This document shows positions 1 to 10,649 of a stretch of 64,000 nucleotides of DNA, piece by piece. The DNA comes from Zygnema cylindricum (Eukaryota > Streptophyta > Zygnematophyceae > Zygnematales > Zygnemataceae), in contig JBBHKE010000248.1 in NCBI GenBank assembly GCA_037447655.1, positions 1 to 64,000 of the forward strand, read 5' to 3'. The position numbers and the translations under genes are program-made. The notes beneath the pieces are model-generated. The model had not been told where the DNA came from, did no database searches, and saw only the letters and a list, made by a program, of their open reading frames with translations. The stretch's first letter is position 1; each line of letters begins with the position of its first letter.

Positions 1-579
1 TTTTGTACCGGAACAGCTGTTGTGGTGTCTCCTGTAGGATCCATTTCGTTCCGTGACAAAACGTAACATCTCTTTTCAATAACCCCAGAAAATTCTCAGC
101 GTTTTCTTGTCTTCTCTTTTTGTCTGTTTGCTGGGATTTTGTCTTTTGTTTCAGTCTTTTGTTGGTGTCTTTCTCCTCTGGAATTTTGTCGGGTGAGGAT
201 GGAAGGGTTTCACGGAGGAAAAAGTTTTAAGGGGAGTCTTCTCATGGGCTTTATGACTGTTTGGTTTTATGGGGCTCATGTATATTTACTGTAGAATAAG
301 TTCTTTCGAAAGCCTTTTAACACGAGAAAGGTTCATTTGAGAGGTTAGATTTTACATGAAGTTGTCGAGGAATAAAATTTATGTCGCCTTTTTTGGAAAA
401 TAATCTACGGTTGTGGTTTTGACTCTTTTTTTTCTATTTTTTTAAATGATAATTTGTTCAGAACGAATTTCCAAGGTGGAGCTGTCGGCCATATATCTCA
501 GCAATTGTATACGGCTCTCACTGAGCTTCAAATGGGCCAAGCACCAGATACTCTTGGATGGACTTCGGAAGTTTTTTAA
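1..579 (+). CDS. BCAT: Branched-chain amino acid aminotransferase, 3' end only (last two exons)
   Basis: The window opens inside a fold-type IV PLP aminotransferase, which interconverts branched-chain amino acids and their 2-oxo acids. The first exon fragment is 1-62. It reads FCTGTAVVVSPVGSISFRDK, the strongly conserved C-terminal segment of plant BCATs; the TGTA turn belongs to the PLP-phosphate binding region. It ends in phase 2 at a GTAAC donor. The last exon is 462-579, after a TTTGTTCAG acceptor. It reads GGAVGHISQQLYTALTELQM and ends DTLGWTSEVF-stop, which matches the usual BCAT C-terminus (a VSQQLY...LTxLQxG...GW pattern). Phase and alignment agree across the 399-bp intron. The N-terminal four-fifths lies outside the window, so plastid or mitochondrial targeting cannot be judged. 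The family assignment is from recognised motifs; paralogue and direction of flux are unknown. Confidence 0.88.
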
Positions 580-2769
580 TGGAAATGGTTTTCAAGGAAA
601 CAGATTTTTGAGGGAAAGGATTCATGGACAATAAATTTGAAAAGGTCTATTCATAGGAAAAGGAATGCAACAGCTCATGCTTCATTTCTAAGGGGAGAGA
701 GTGCAAGTTTCTCTTCTTTGTACTTGACTGCAACTTTGCAAAAGCATTAGTAAATGGAGGGAATTGTTGGTTATAAATTTGGAAATGCATCAGCAGATCC
801 GGGTCTAAATATTTTACGTTGTTCTTTGTTTTAGTCTATTAACCCGATTTATATCGAGCAAGCCAAGTGGGAAAGACCATTTGCCTTGCTGCAACCATTC
901 TGGAGGCATCCTTGGAGAGAATGGCTCTACAACGTAATTTAAATTGGAGTATATTTGTTTATGGTTCATTAATTATATATCTGAAGGTGGATTAAAAGGC
1001 ACTTCTCTCTCAAGGGAGGCGGCATTTACTGTCGTGATGATGGGCCAACCCTATTTTGGCGTAGACTTTCTTGTTTCATTTTTCTCCATTTAACAGTTTC
1101 CATGAATGAAAAAGTAAGGACCCAATGATGTGCGACTTTGCTTGTTTACTTAATTCAAGGTGTGTAACTACCCGAAACCTAAAGATAAAAACCAGAATGT
1201 ATTACTGTATTTGATAGACATGCAGTATTTTTTATCAATACAACCCAGTTATTTTTTTCTGTTCAAGTTGCGTCTGTGAAATGCCATTTATCATTATTCC
1301 AAACAATGACAAATGTGCCAAAACATTCTTATATTAATTTATAGCTGGTTGACAACAAAGATTGACACTTCATGAGGTACATTTTTAGCAATAAAGCACG
1401 TGTACGTTCTCACTGTTACCAAGAAGAAACAATGTAGCACTTTGACAATGGAATGTTGAAGTTTCAGGCATGAAGTCAAGGCATAATAAAAGGACAAATG
1501 AAAAGCAAAGCAGCATTATTAGAAAAAGACCAGATGACACCACTCTTACCCCAAAATAATTTGAAAATAATAATTGAAGTGTGCATAGAATGTACCTTTC
1601 TACTCTCCTATGAATAATAATAAAAGTCTATGTCAAAGTTATATGGTGTGCTTTCCCAGTGCAGCTGCCTCAAGAATCGGGGAAAAACAATAAGAGCAGT
1701 TTCCAAAGAATAATCTTCAAAGATTTTGCGAATGGGCGACACTCGAGATGCATCACCCTTGGACAGACGTTCATACATCTATGCTTTGTACGTTGTACTT
1801 TTTTGGCCTGCCCTTGAATGACGGGCATTCAAAGAATTATGAGTGATCATTAAATCATAAGAATTAGTGGCAAACCTACGTGTGCTCCGATCTCTCACTC
1901 CGTCTGTCCTTTCTCTTTTGCATTGACATTAATGGCCTCATCTGTTTCTCTCTCTTCCCCTCTTACTGCAACAATCTCTTATCTCTCCTCATCCCTCCAG
2001 CTTTCGATGGTGGAGATGGAGATGGAGGCTGGCGAAGAAGAGAAAATACGGTACGGAGAAAGTCTCGATATGGCACAGAGAAAGTTTCTGGTCTCTCCCA
2101 GAAACTGTGTTTTAAGTTGACGAAGTTGACTTTTCTAACAGTGGTTGTAAATCTTTCTCTTGAAACCTGACCACCTCAGCGCAAAATTCACAACGAACCT
2201 CCACATGTCCTGCCATAAGAGCAAGTAAAGAATCATCAATTAGGGTTCAGGGTTTAAGTTTCAGAAGCGGGTAAATGACAAAAAGCTCGTAGTCACAATT
2301 CTTTCGACAATAAAACGAAAGAGGGCCACAATTTCACAGCAAAAGTGGGAGTCATAATAAAGCAAAAGTAGAAATAAGCCACAGTTCTCCATGCGAAAAG
2401 TAGAAAGAAAGAGATGATGATTCCTAGCAAAAGTGGAAAGAGATAGAGCAAAATTTTACACCAAAAGTGGAAAGGAACAAAAGTCACCACCTTGTTCTTG
2501 GAGGAGAGATCGGACATCCTCTGAGCCCAACAACTCCACTGCTTTGAGCATTCGTGGTGAAAGCTCTTCCACAGAACACGACCCAAAGCTTGGGACCACC
2601 TGCACCGGACTTTCATACTTCGACTTAAAATCGCCAAAAACTCGTGAAAGTGCATGTAAACAGTTAAAAGTTTTTAACTCAACGGCAGCATAGAATTGCG
2701 TTATTTCAAAGGATCGTCCGTCTTATTGCACCGCTCATAAAAAACACAGTATCAAAACCCAGAATTGCA
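580..2769. other. Intergenic, no gene supported
   Basis: This holds the presumed 3' UTR of the aminotransferase and about 2 kb of AT-rich DNA. The open frames near 1880-2170 have no recognisable domain, no convincing splice partners and biased composition. I see no RNA gene or mobile element ends. Confidence 0.5.
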
Positions 2770-2965
2770 TTGCCCATCGCTAGTAGTGTTGTTAAAACTA
2801 ATTCAATTACAACTTTTTCTGGCCAAAATCAGAAAAAGGGTGTTGATAACATTATCAGAGGGAATGGATCACAAACCGCCACATCACCCTTATCCTAAAT
2901 TAGTATGATTGGCACCACTTTCACTTTAACACTAAAAATTCCTTTACACAAATGGCGATGGGAAG
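2770..2965. mobile_element. MITE-like element, CCCATCGC terminal repeats
   Basis: The left end reads TGCCCATCGCTAGTAGTG and the right end reads AAATGGCGATGGGAA, so CCCATCGC and GCGATGGG form short terminal inverted repeats about 195 bp apart. The interior is AT-rich and non-coding. It resembles segments at 9405-9618 and 55272-55478, which share interior words such as a GACC(C)AAAA/GGCCAAAATC block and the ordering of AT-rich tracts. It looks like a degenerate non-autonomous DNA transposon; no target-site duplication is clear. Confidence 0.45.
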
Positions 2966-3639
2966 TGTACATCCGTCCATTCAACCATTTCAAACTTGAC
3001 TTATTTAGTTTCCAAATAGAATAATTTTCTTAAAAAATAGAATAGTTTTCTTAAAAGGACGAGGTTTTCAGGTTCGACTTATCCACTCACAGGTTCGGCT
3101 TGTTGATTCACTCCGAGTCCTTTAAACAATCGCTCTGCAATTAAAAGAGGACTCTCCCTTCCGGCCAGGTCTGACATGGGAGGCATAGATTGTACATTGG
3201 TTTCTAAAACTGAAAGAGTTTCATCTGAGCAGCCAGGAAGCACCTGCAAGCAATAGACTTTTTCGGAATCATATTATTTGGGAACACTAAAATGAAATAA
3301 GGACATTAATTACATTTACGAGGTTACTGACATCTAAGGCAAGTGAATGGTTCATTAGTATTAAAGTTGATAAGAAGGTGGTTTACTACATTTTATAGGA
3401 TTACAGGCATTTATGGCTGGTAGATTGTGCTCATTGTCAATTACATTTATGAGATTATATTTATGGGATTACTGGAATTTAAAGCCAGTAAAATTTTTCG
3501 GTGTAATTAGAGTTGATCAAAAGGTTGTTGCATTTACAGGATTGCCCGCGTTTTTGGACAGTAGTAATAATGATACAAATCTGTACAATAATTCCCTTAT
3601 AACACTAATACAGGGAAGTGGAAAATACACTTCCTCCTT

Positions 3640-3840
3640 ACTAGGTTAATACGACGAATTCAGTAACCGCGCATTTTTGACCCAAAATCATAAAAGCAAT
3701 GATAAGAACGATTAAAGGAGTGGACAGCACTCAGCCACGTCATAGATCCCTACATTGGTGATCAGTAAATTACATTACTGATTCTACATTCGCATTTTTA
3801 CTGAGAACCCCTTTCACTCTAAAAGCGATGAAAAGATGTA
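3640..3840. mobile_element. Possible decayed MITE of the same group
   Basis: This segment carries the interior phrase TTTTGACCCAAAATCATAAA, a GGAGTGG block and a right side with AAAAGCGATG, all like the elements at 2770 and 9405. The left terminus is not clearly matched, so this is a weak call based on interior resemblance only. Confidence 0.3.
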
Positions 3841-4108
3841 ATCAGCCTTACAAAATAGCGTGGAGTGTCATTGCTTCTAATTTACGTTCGAGTAACATGG
3901 ACAATTCTCTGCCACTTACTAAATTATTGTCATGAGAAATTAGTATTATTAACGACACATCAGGTTCATGGGCTAAGAACAAAAAAAAGGCATTGAATTA
4001 GTGTATTAACGCTGATAGAGATTCTCTCAGAACTGTGCTCACCAGCTCAGCTCTGCCTTCATATGTACTTCATAGAATTCTTAAACAGTTAATGTGGGGT
4101 ATAGAAAG

Positions 4109-4200
4109 GTAAGGAGAGGTAAAGAGAGGCAAAGAGAGGTAAAGAGAGGTAAAAAGAGGAAAAGAGAGGAAAAGAGAGGTAAAGAGAGGTAAAGAGAGGA
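4109..4200 (+). repeat. GGTAAAGAGA tandem repeat
   Basis: About nine copies of a 10-bp unit close to AGAGGTAAAG, with GGCAAAGAGA and GGAAAAGAGA variants. Confidence 0.85.
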
Positions 4201-4364
4201 CCAATAGTCCTACCTGCAATAAAAAACCACCAGCGGCTCGTACTTTACCATCGCGGCCAATAGAAACCCCCAGAGAAAGTGCAGAAAAAATCTGCTCCCA
4301 ATTCCAATAATGTACTGACAGGAGTCAGCTGTTGAACAGGCAGTCATGGAGACGATGACATCTG

Positions 4365-4575
4365 TCATTGGGAGAGGGAGGAAGGGAGAGAGGATGAGAG
4401 GGAGGGAGGAAGGGAAGGAAGGAGGGAGGAAGAGGGAAGGAGAGGGAGGGAGGGAGGAAGGGAAGGAAGGAGGGAGGAAGAGGGAAGGAGAGGGAGGGAG
4501 GGAGGACGGGAGGGAAGGAGGGACAAAGGGGGGGAGAGAGAGAGATGGAGGGGCGAGGGAGGGAGGGAGGGGCAG
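4365..4575 (+). repeat. Polypurine GGGAGGAAGG tract with an internal duplication
   Basis: A G+A-only tract of about 200 bp. A segment of roughly 55 bp beginning GAGGGAGGGAGGAAGGGAAG occurs twice in tandem near 4400 and 4455. Runs of three or more G make G-quadruplex or H-DNA formation possible. Long open frames on both strands here are products of the low complexity and are not genes. Confidence 0.85.
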
Positions 4576-4669
4576 GACCCACCTGTTCACTATCAGCCAA
4601 ATAAGAGGCCAAGTCTTCTGCCACCTCCCCAGATTGCAGAGGGACTGTTCCCCTGCAATCACCATTTTT

Positions 4670-4855
4670 TTTTGCCAGAGACCGGATTTAGTTTTTTTGG
4701 AGAGAACTGGTTGAATTTTTTTTCTCGAGCTTTCTTGAATCAAACCCCGTACAGTTTTTCTCCGAGACAAACGGGTTTACATTCCTTCTCCGGCCAAACC
4801 GTGAATATTTTCTTGAGGCAAACTGGTTACTATTTTTCTCGAAGCAATTTCGGAC
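4670..4855 (+). repeat. Degenerate minisatellite, about 27-36 bp unit
   Basis: Units share a core like CAAACYGGTTTA followed by a T-rich stretch and TCTCCGAG or TCTCGAAG. The third to sixth units are spaced about 27 bp. The array is open in one frame (residues such as RQTG recur), but there is no domain and no sign of translation. Confidence 0.55.
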
Positions 4856-5300
4856 GGTAAAATCTTGAAAAAAATCGCAAGAAAAGAATCGCTGTGATTG
4901 CTGTGATAGTAGCTGATGTTAAAAAATATATACTTGTTATCTTGAATTTTGTCTAAGCCTTTTAAAAGGCGATGATCCTATTCCCTTCACACTCTCCATG
5001 GACAAGACGAAAAGAAAAATAATGTGTGTTTTCTACAACCAAAACTCGTACCTTCTAACTACACTGATCATCGCTATTAATGTTACAACATTCTTCGAGC
5101 AGCAAAAGTACTTCTACTTTTCCTTGCCATACAATTTTCCGATTTTTCCGATTTTCAATCGTGGCGTCACGATCGAAAGGTAAGACCATTACTTTTTGAT
5201 GGCTTACCTCGGGAAAAAAAAAACAGTGGAGATCGATTAAAAGTCAAACGTCTTTGACTGCCTGAAAAAAAATGTTTAACACTGATAACAAAGGGCATTG

Positions 5301-5440
5301 TACACCATGAATCGTTAAACTCAAAAAATTATTAACCTGGGGTTTATATTAGTGTTACCAACTCTAATTTAGTTCCATATGACGTGGCTGATTATGAACC
5401 GTTTAAAGAATTAACGTTAAGAAAAAAGCCAATCGGTGTC
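5301..5440. mobile_element. Decayed MITE, TACACC terminus (same family as 25899 and 39331)
   Basis: The left end reads TACACCATGAATCGTTAAAC and the right end AATCGGTGTCA. The interior phrase CTAATTTAGTTCCATATGAC, followed by GTGGCTGATTATG, matches CTAATTTAGTGCCAGGAGA and GTGGCAGATTAT in the copies at 25899 and 39331. This is the shortest and most diverged of the three. Confidence 0.55.
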
Positions 5441-6030
5441 ATTGATAGTATTTTAGGTTTGAGGGGTAAAATTTAGTGGCACCAATGTAGTGTCATTGAC
5501 GATAATAACAAGACACGGTAAAGTATGCTCATGGACTCGTACTCGTACCGGTCCAGTATAAATTAAGTACAAAACAAGTACAAAACGTCCTGCTTGTATC
5601 CTCTTTTTGTCCCTCATATAATTTCCATTGAATGAATATTGAATCCGATTATAAGTCGCATGTCTCAGCTCCAACACTAAAAAGATACCGCATGTTTTTT
5701 TAATCAAAACAAACGATGTCTACAAAATTCACGTTTTAGTCTTTATTTTGCTTTAAAGCAGAGATACTAGGCCAAGCAAGGTAGGCAACAAGACCTGCAA
5801 ATGCTTTTTTTGAGTTAGTGAATCGTCATTCTATACCACTTATATATAATTGACATCCTATGAGATTATTATAAAAGAATGTCGAATGATAATTTACATC
5901 CCAAAGGAAATGCCCTTACGTGTATGGTGACGGCCATGAGGGATGTGAGCGCACCACCGTCAGCAGTCCGGGGCCCCACCGCTGCTCCCACATTCATCTG
6001 CGAATCCCATCCAGCCCATCCTGAAATCAG

Positions 6031-6200
6031 CCTTTGCCACGTCAGCACACCTCCAGTCATCAGCCACGACGCAGTAAACAGCCTTTGCAACTTGGAGAGA
6101 CCTCCAACAATTAAAAAACAGCTAATAGCCTTCGACACGTCAGCTCATCTCCAGCATACCATGCAGCAGCCAATCCTGCAGTCAACCTTTGCCACGTCAG
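6031..6200 (+). repeat. Four tandem copies of a CCTTTGCCACGTCAGC unit
   Basis: The unit starts at about 6031, 6082, 6129 and 6186, so spacing is 51, 47 and 57 bp. Three copies keep an ACGT core (CCACGTCAGC or ACACGTCAGC); the second is degenerate. ACGT cores are binding sites for plant bZIP factors, but no gene start is recognised immediately downstream, so a regulatory role is only an inference. Confidence 0.65.
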
Positions 6201-6551
6201 CAAACCTGCTGACCGGAATGAAGTCCAATAACAATGGAGAGACACACCTTCCCAGCGGCTGTGAGAGGAGGATCACAGCGAGGATTGGCCACATAGCCCT
6301 TCACCATATGGCCCCCTGAGGACACGGCAGTCATGTGACCAATGGGACCTCGCCCTGAAAACATCACCTGCATTCATTCCGGCCAAAATACTACTGTTAT
6401 TACTATACTATTCTTATGATACTATTACTACACCATTATTATTATAATACTATTATCGTAGGACATTGAATCGCTCTCCCGGGCCATATACAGCTGGCAA
6501 CTCACACAGCCAAGGTTCACAAAATTGCCACGTCAACAGAAATGGCAGCCG

Positions 6552-6622
6552 TAAACCCTAAAACCCTACACCCCGAGAACCCTAAAACCTTGAAACCCTA
6601 AAAACATAAAACCCCAAAAACG
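6552..6622 (-). repeat. Interstitial telomere-like repeats (CCCTAAA variants)
   Basis: Repeated AACCCTAAA, ACCCTAC and AACCCCAAA words form a degenerate block of the plant-type telomere repeat. A second block lies at 7339-7391. Single copies are scattered elsewhere (for example 32608-32645, 51955-51995 and 58698-58725). Confidence 0.6.
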
Positions 6623-8699
6623 AATCACTCGTAGCAGCACCTGCACTGTCTCTTCACCTCCTTTGAGTGCCCCGAGCAGCAGTGTGCCGAGAAGGAGCCG
6701 CCCTAGCGCCGCCGTGGCCTGCACCAATCACACTAATTGTTGTATCACTTGCCAAAAAATACATGGAACCGAACAAAAAATAAGAATGAAATGCTCATCA
6801 AGGACATCATAGGCCCCGTGTGGAGAAAAGATTTCAAGGTAAAACGGAATCTGGAGGCAAAGGAGCAACAGGCTAGACTAGCTCTGAAATGGCAGGGGTT
6901 GATTTCTAGGGCTATGCAGGGCTTTACAATGCTTAAGGTTTCTGGGGCTTTCAGGAGTTTTATAGGTTTCTTCAGAGAATTTCCAAGGTTTTCCAGGGTA
7001 TTCTAAGGTTTTTACTTTTTAGGATTCCACTAGCGCCTGAGTCTTTCACAAAGTGGCCAACGGTCTTTGACAATTGAAAAGCTTAAGGGAATAATTGCAG
7101 TATTACTAGTATAATCAATGATATAATTAACAGAATAATTCACAATAATTAATAGTAATTAATAGAAATGGTTGATAACCACTAATGAAAGCAAGGGATG
7201 AATACCGTGGGTGCTGTGACATGACGTCGCTGGGCCTCTGTCACCAGCTGCGTTCCTGATATCACATAGAGAGACGCCTGCCAAAAAACAGACAAAAAAA
7301 AAATTCCTTATTCCTAATTGATGAAGACCAATCTCCTCCAACCCTAATCCTAACTCTCACCATAACCCTAACTCTAGCCCTAAACCTAAGCCTTCTTGCA
7401 GTAATGACGTAATAGATGGTTGTTAAGGAGCCAAACCTCAGAATTGGCCGCCATGCAGCTTAATAGCTCGTCCTGAGCATGTCCTGCTTCTTCTGTCACT
7501 TGTCTTGAAGATTCCTTTTCCACAGTGGCCAGGGTTGGCGTGAGCTTATTACGCCCTTGGCCATGGTAGCTCACTGAATACTTCTGACAGAACCGATTCA
7601 GTTGACGCCCTCCTGTTCCTACGGTCAAAGTTCCAGAGCCAGCTGTCAGTTTTTGTCAGTTTTTATCAGGGCCAGTACCATTCCCTGGCTTAATTTTGGT
7701 TTTGGTTTTGGCTTTGTTCTTGTTTTTGCTTCTTTTTTCTTTTTTTGTTTTTGTTTTTGTTTTTGATTTTGAATTTTTTGTTTTCGTCTTTGTCTTTGTC
7801 TTTGTCTGTCTTTATCTTTGACTGAGCGGAGGAATGGAGGCACAGCGGCCAGCACAAACCTGTTAGGGAAGAATTTCCACGTGTCACCTGTACAGATACA
7901 AATGATCGGGTTCCTGCCACGTCGTCATGGCAATGTCCCTGCAGCGATATCTTGGTGGAGCGTAGAAGTCTCGGAGAGGCTGCCAGCTGCCATGCCATGT
8001 TGGAGGATGCGTTATAAATGATGGTATAGAAACATCAAATGCAGGATTTCGAACCGCGCCCTCATTGGCTCATGTTCACTCTTGTTGGCGGGTGATTCGA
8101 AGTTTGAAAATCGGACATCTCTCCAAAATTCGATACGATGTGAAATGTACGGTAAATTTCACGCGGCCGCAAGAATTACAGTACCGACGCTAGCCGCAAA
8201 ATCTGCTGATTTTACGAACTGTCCGCACTTTTACAAATATCGCTACAAATTTTACAGAAATGTTAAATAAACAATCAGAAACACTACTGTACAGTAGTGT
8301 ACTGTATACGTATGATATAACTTCCTAACTGGCCTTACTGGCTAGTACTTCTCGTAATCAAACAGGAATCTCATTATCTGTACGATTTACACAATTCTTG
8401 GGCAGTTGCGTCATTTATGGCGAACGTGTCATTACCCTACAATACAGAATTCCGAACCGCGCCCTAATTCGCTCCATTCGTTTATTCCGTTTCTCGTTCC
8501 CGTCTTTTCGACCGCTCGTGTTCCTCTCTACCTTCCCTTTTCACTCCTCGCGCTCTTTCTTTCTCCCTTACTTTCCTGCTCTTTTTTTCTGCTTTTCTCC
8601 TTCTCATTTCTCCTTCTCGCCTTCTCCATCTCTTCGGCCGCCCCGACAGGAGCTTCAACCCGTCACGTCACACGCCGGCCGTCATTTGGACGTGAGAAG
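6623..8699. other. Intergenic, no gene supported
   Basis: No conserved coding segment was recognised. A T-rich microsatellite of TTTTGGT/TTTTTGT words lies at 7690-7811, and pyrimidine-rich DNA at 8510-8630. Short open frames here have no domain or matching splice structure. Confidence 0.5.
7339..7391 (-). repeat. Second interstitial telomere-like block
   Basis: A run of CCCTAATCCTAACTC, ATAACCCTAACTC and CCCTAAACCTAAG words, degenerate relative to CCCTAAA. Confidence 0.55.
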
Positions 8700-9095
8700 G
8701 TAAAAGGAGGGGAGGAGGGAGGGAGGGAGGGAGGGAGGGAGTATTCAAGGAGGGAGGGATGAGGAAGGGAGGGAGTTATTCAAGGAGGGAGGGATGAGGA
8801 AGGGAGGGAGGGAGGGTAGGAGGGATGAGGAAGGAAGAGGGAGGGAGGGAGGGAGGGATTTTGAAAGGAAGAGAGGGAAGTAAGGGAGGGGATGATGAGG
8901 GAGAAGGGAAGGATAAGGGAGGGAGGCAGGGAGAGGAAGGAGAAGAGGAAGGAGAAAAGGAAGGGAGGAAATGAGGGAGGAGAGTGGAAAATAGGGAGGA
9001 TGTAGGAGAGAGGCAAAGGAGGTTACTGGGGGAGGAGACTGAGATGGAGGGAGGGACAAAGTGAGGGAGGTGAGAGCGTGGTGGTAGGAGGAAGT
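8700..9095 (+). repeat. Long polypurine tract (GGGA repeats)
   Basis: Nearly 400 bp of almost pure purine on the plus strand, made of GGGAGGGAGG, AGGAAGGGAG and GGATGAGGAAGG words. An AGGGATGAGGAAGGGAGGG motif recurs three times between 8753 and 8835. The tract could form triplex or G-quadruplex structures. The long open frame on the opposite strand is compositional. Confidence 0.85.
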
Positions 9096-9404
9096 AGGGA
9101 AATGATTAGTTTTAGGGTTTAAGTGTTTTCTATTGCTGTTTAGGGCATTCCATTTTTGGTTTAGCACTTTGACTTGTTATCGGTTTATCTTTTACTCAAA
9201 GGAAAGGAGTATCGAATAGGATACATCCGAGTTGAGGCTGGTTTGAAAAAAAAGGGTTCACGTATTAAACACCGGTAAAAGCCTTATTTTTTTATTGTCT
9301 GTCTTCTGAAGCTTTGTTAATATAAACCGAAAAATCGTATACAGAAACAGATCGACTAACCTGCTGGCTTTATACAGGCTCCCCCATAGGCTTCTTACTA
9401 TGTT

Positions 9405-9618
9405 TACTGCCCGTTACTATTGATGTTACTAACTCCAATTCGGTTGTGATCATAACATCACGATTAAATCCTTTTTTGGTTGAAAATCATAAAATTGTGT
9501 TAATATGTTTCCTAAAGGAGTGGCTTTAAATTGGCCACCCTGACTTAGTATTATTGATACTAGTTTCGCTTTAATACTGGTAGTTTTCTTACACTAAAAG
9601 GTATGGCCATTGTAACTT
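9405..9618. mobile_element. MITE-like element, relative of 2770 and 55272
   Basis: The left end reads GCCCGTTACTATTGATG and the right end AAAAGGTATGGCCATTG. The interior has a GTTACTAAC...CTCCAATTCGG block, an AAAATCATAAAA block and a GGAGTGGC block, as in the element at 3640. Terminal repeats are imperfect. Confidence 0.4.
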
Positions 9619-9929
9619 AAGAGTCGAAAGACTCTCATTTTTCATTTGCCAAATGGCAAATCGCTCCATCCACAGGAAGCATTTTTTGTCAAATTAGGGT
9701 TAACATAATTGTTCATGAAAGTTAGGGTTAACAGTATCTTTTCTTGTGCCTGTCTCAATTTCCTTTTTTTCCATTTTGACAGCTGGAAACTCTTTCGGTA
9801 AGAGCGAATGTGTTTTGCCTTGGGATTGTTAAGGAGGGGATTTTGCAAAGTATTTCTTGTTTCAAACTTAGTTTCATAGACTTTTCTAAACTTTTTCTGT
9901 CTTCGACTTGTTTAGTTGCAGTTGCAACC

Positions 9930-10649
9930 ATGGGAGGAGGAAATGCTCAGAAGTCTCAAATGGCGAGAGAGAGAAATGCTGCGAAACTTGCGAAGGGGAA
10001 AGGTATGTTCTTGTTAAAAAAAGGTTGGATTGACGTTAATGGGATTTATTTCTTGGCTGTTGTTTGGTTTTTCAGGGAAATGAAAAACAAGTTGGCCCTT
10101 TTTGTGTTTATCTTTTTTGATTTGACAGAAAAGAAGCATGGAACCTTGTAACCTAATTTCAGGAATATGGATGCAGGTAGCCAGCTTCAGTCAAACACCA
10201 AGGCAATGACCATTCAGGTACTTATCTCGTAATTTGATATAAAAGCCTTTATGCAAGCGGAAGATCTTTAGTGATCGCCATTTCTTGTTGTTCTTGGTCG
10301 TTTGTATGTTTCCCATGATGTCTCTTTCAAAGTTTGTTAGTTCATATTAGTGCAAAAGTACATGAAAACGGTGCAAACCAAGTCTCCAGGCACTTATAAA
10401 GTCATATTAATGAAAGCCATGAAAAATGTCTATGATAGTTCGTAGAAAAAGAAAAGAGCTCTTTGCCAAAATTCTAAGTTTGTTAGTGTGCCTCTTGTCA
10501 TCCATCTTTGTTTTTTGTCGCAGTGTCAAATTTGCAAACAGACATTTATGTGTACAACAAATCTGTCCAAATGCAAAGAACATGCGGATGCCAAACACCC
10601 GAAAGTCGATCTGGTCACCTGTTTCCCCCATTTGAAGGAACAGGAGTGA
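9930..10649 (+). CDS. Small C2H2-type zinc finger protein, ZNF706/At2g23090-like (4F5 N-terminus)
   Basis: There are three exons: 9930-10002, 10177-10217 and 10524-10649, all with GT-AG borders (GTATGT and GTACTT donors; GATGCAG and GTCGCAG acceptors) and consistent phases 1 and 0. They give 79 residues. The N-terminus MGGGNAQKSQMARERNAAKL is the basic 4F5-type segment. It is followed by a single zinc finger with ligands in CQIC (about residues 39-42) and in CKEH...KH (about 56-63), and a short tail CFPHLKEQE. Length, motif order and tail match the eukaryote-wide ZNF706/At2g23090 family, whose molecular role is poorly defined; in animals ZNF706 is linked to translation and stem-cell regulation. 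The ATG sits in a CAACCATGG context. The identification is firm, the function is not. Confidence 0.92.

Noticed and set aside
4210-4770. Long Pro/Ser-rich open frame on the minus strand and a Gly/Arg/Glu-rich one on the plus strand
   Set aside because: Both arise from the GGGAGGAAGG polypurine tract, which lacks stops in several frames; no domain or codon pattern.
8745-9167. 140-residue Pro/Ser/Leu-rich open frame
   Set aside because: Product of the polypurine tract on the other strand.
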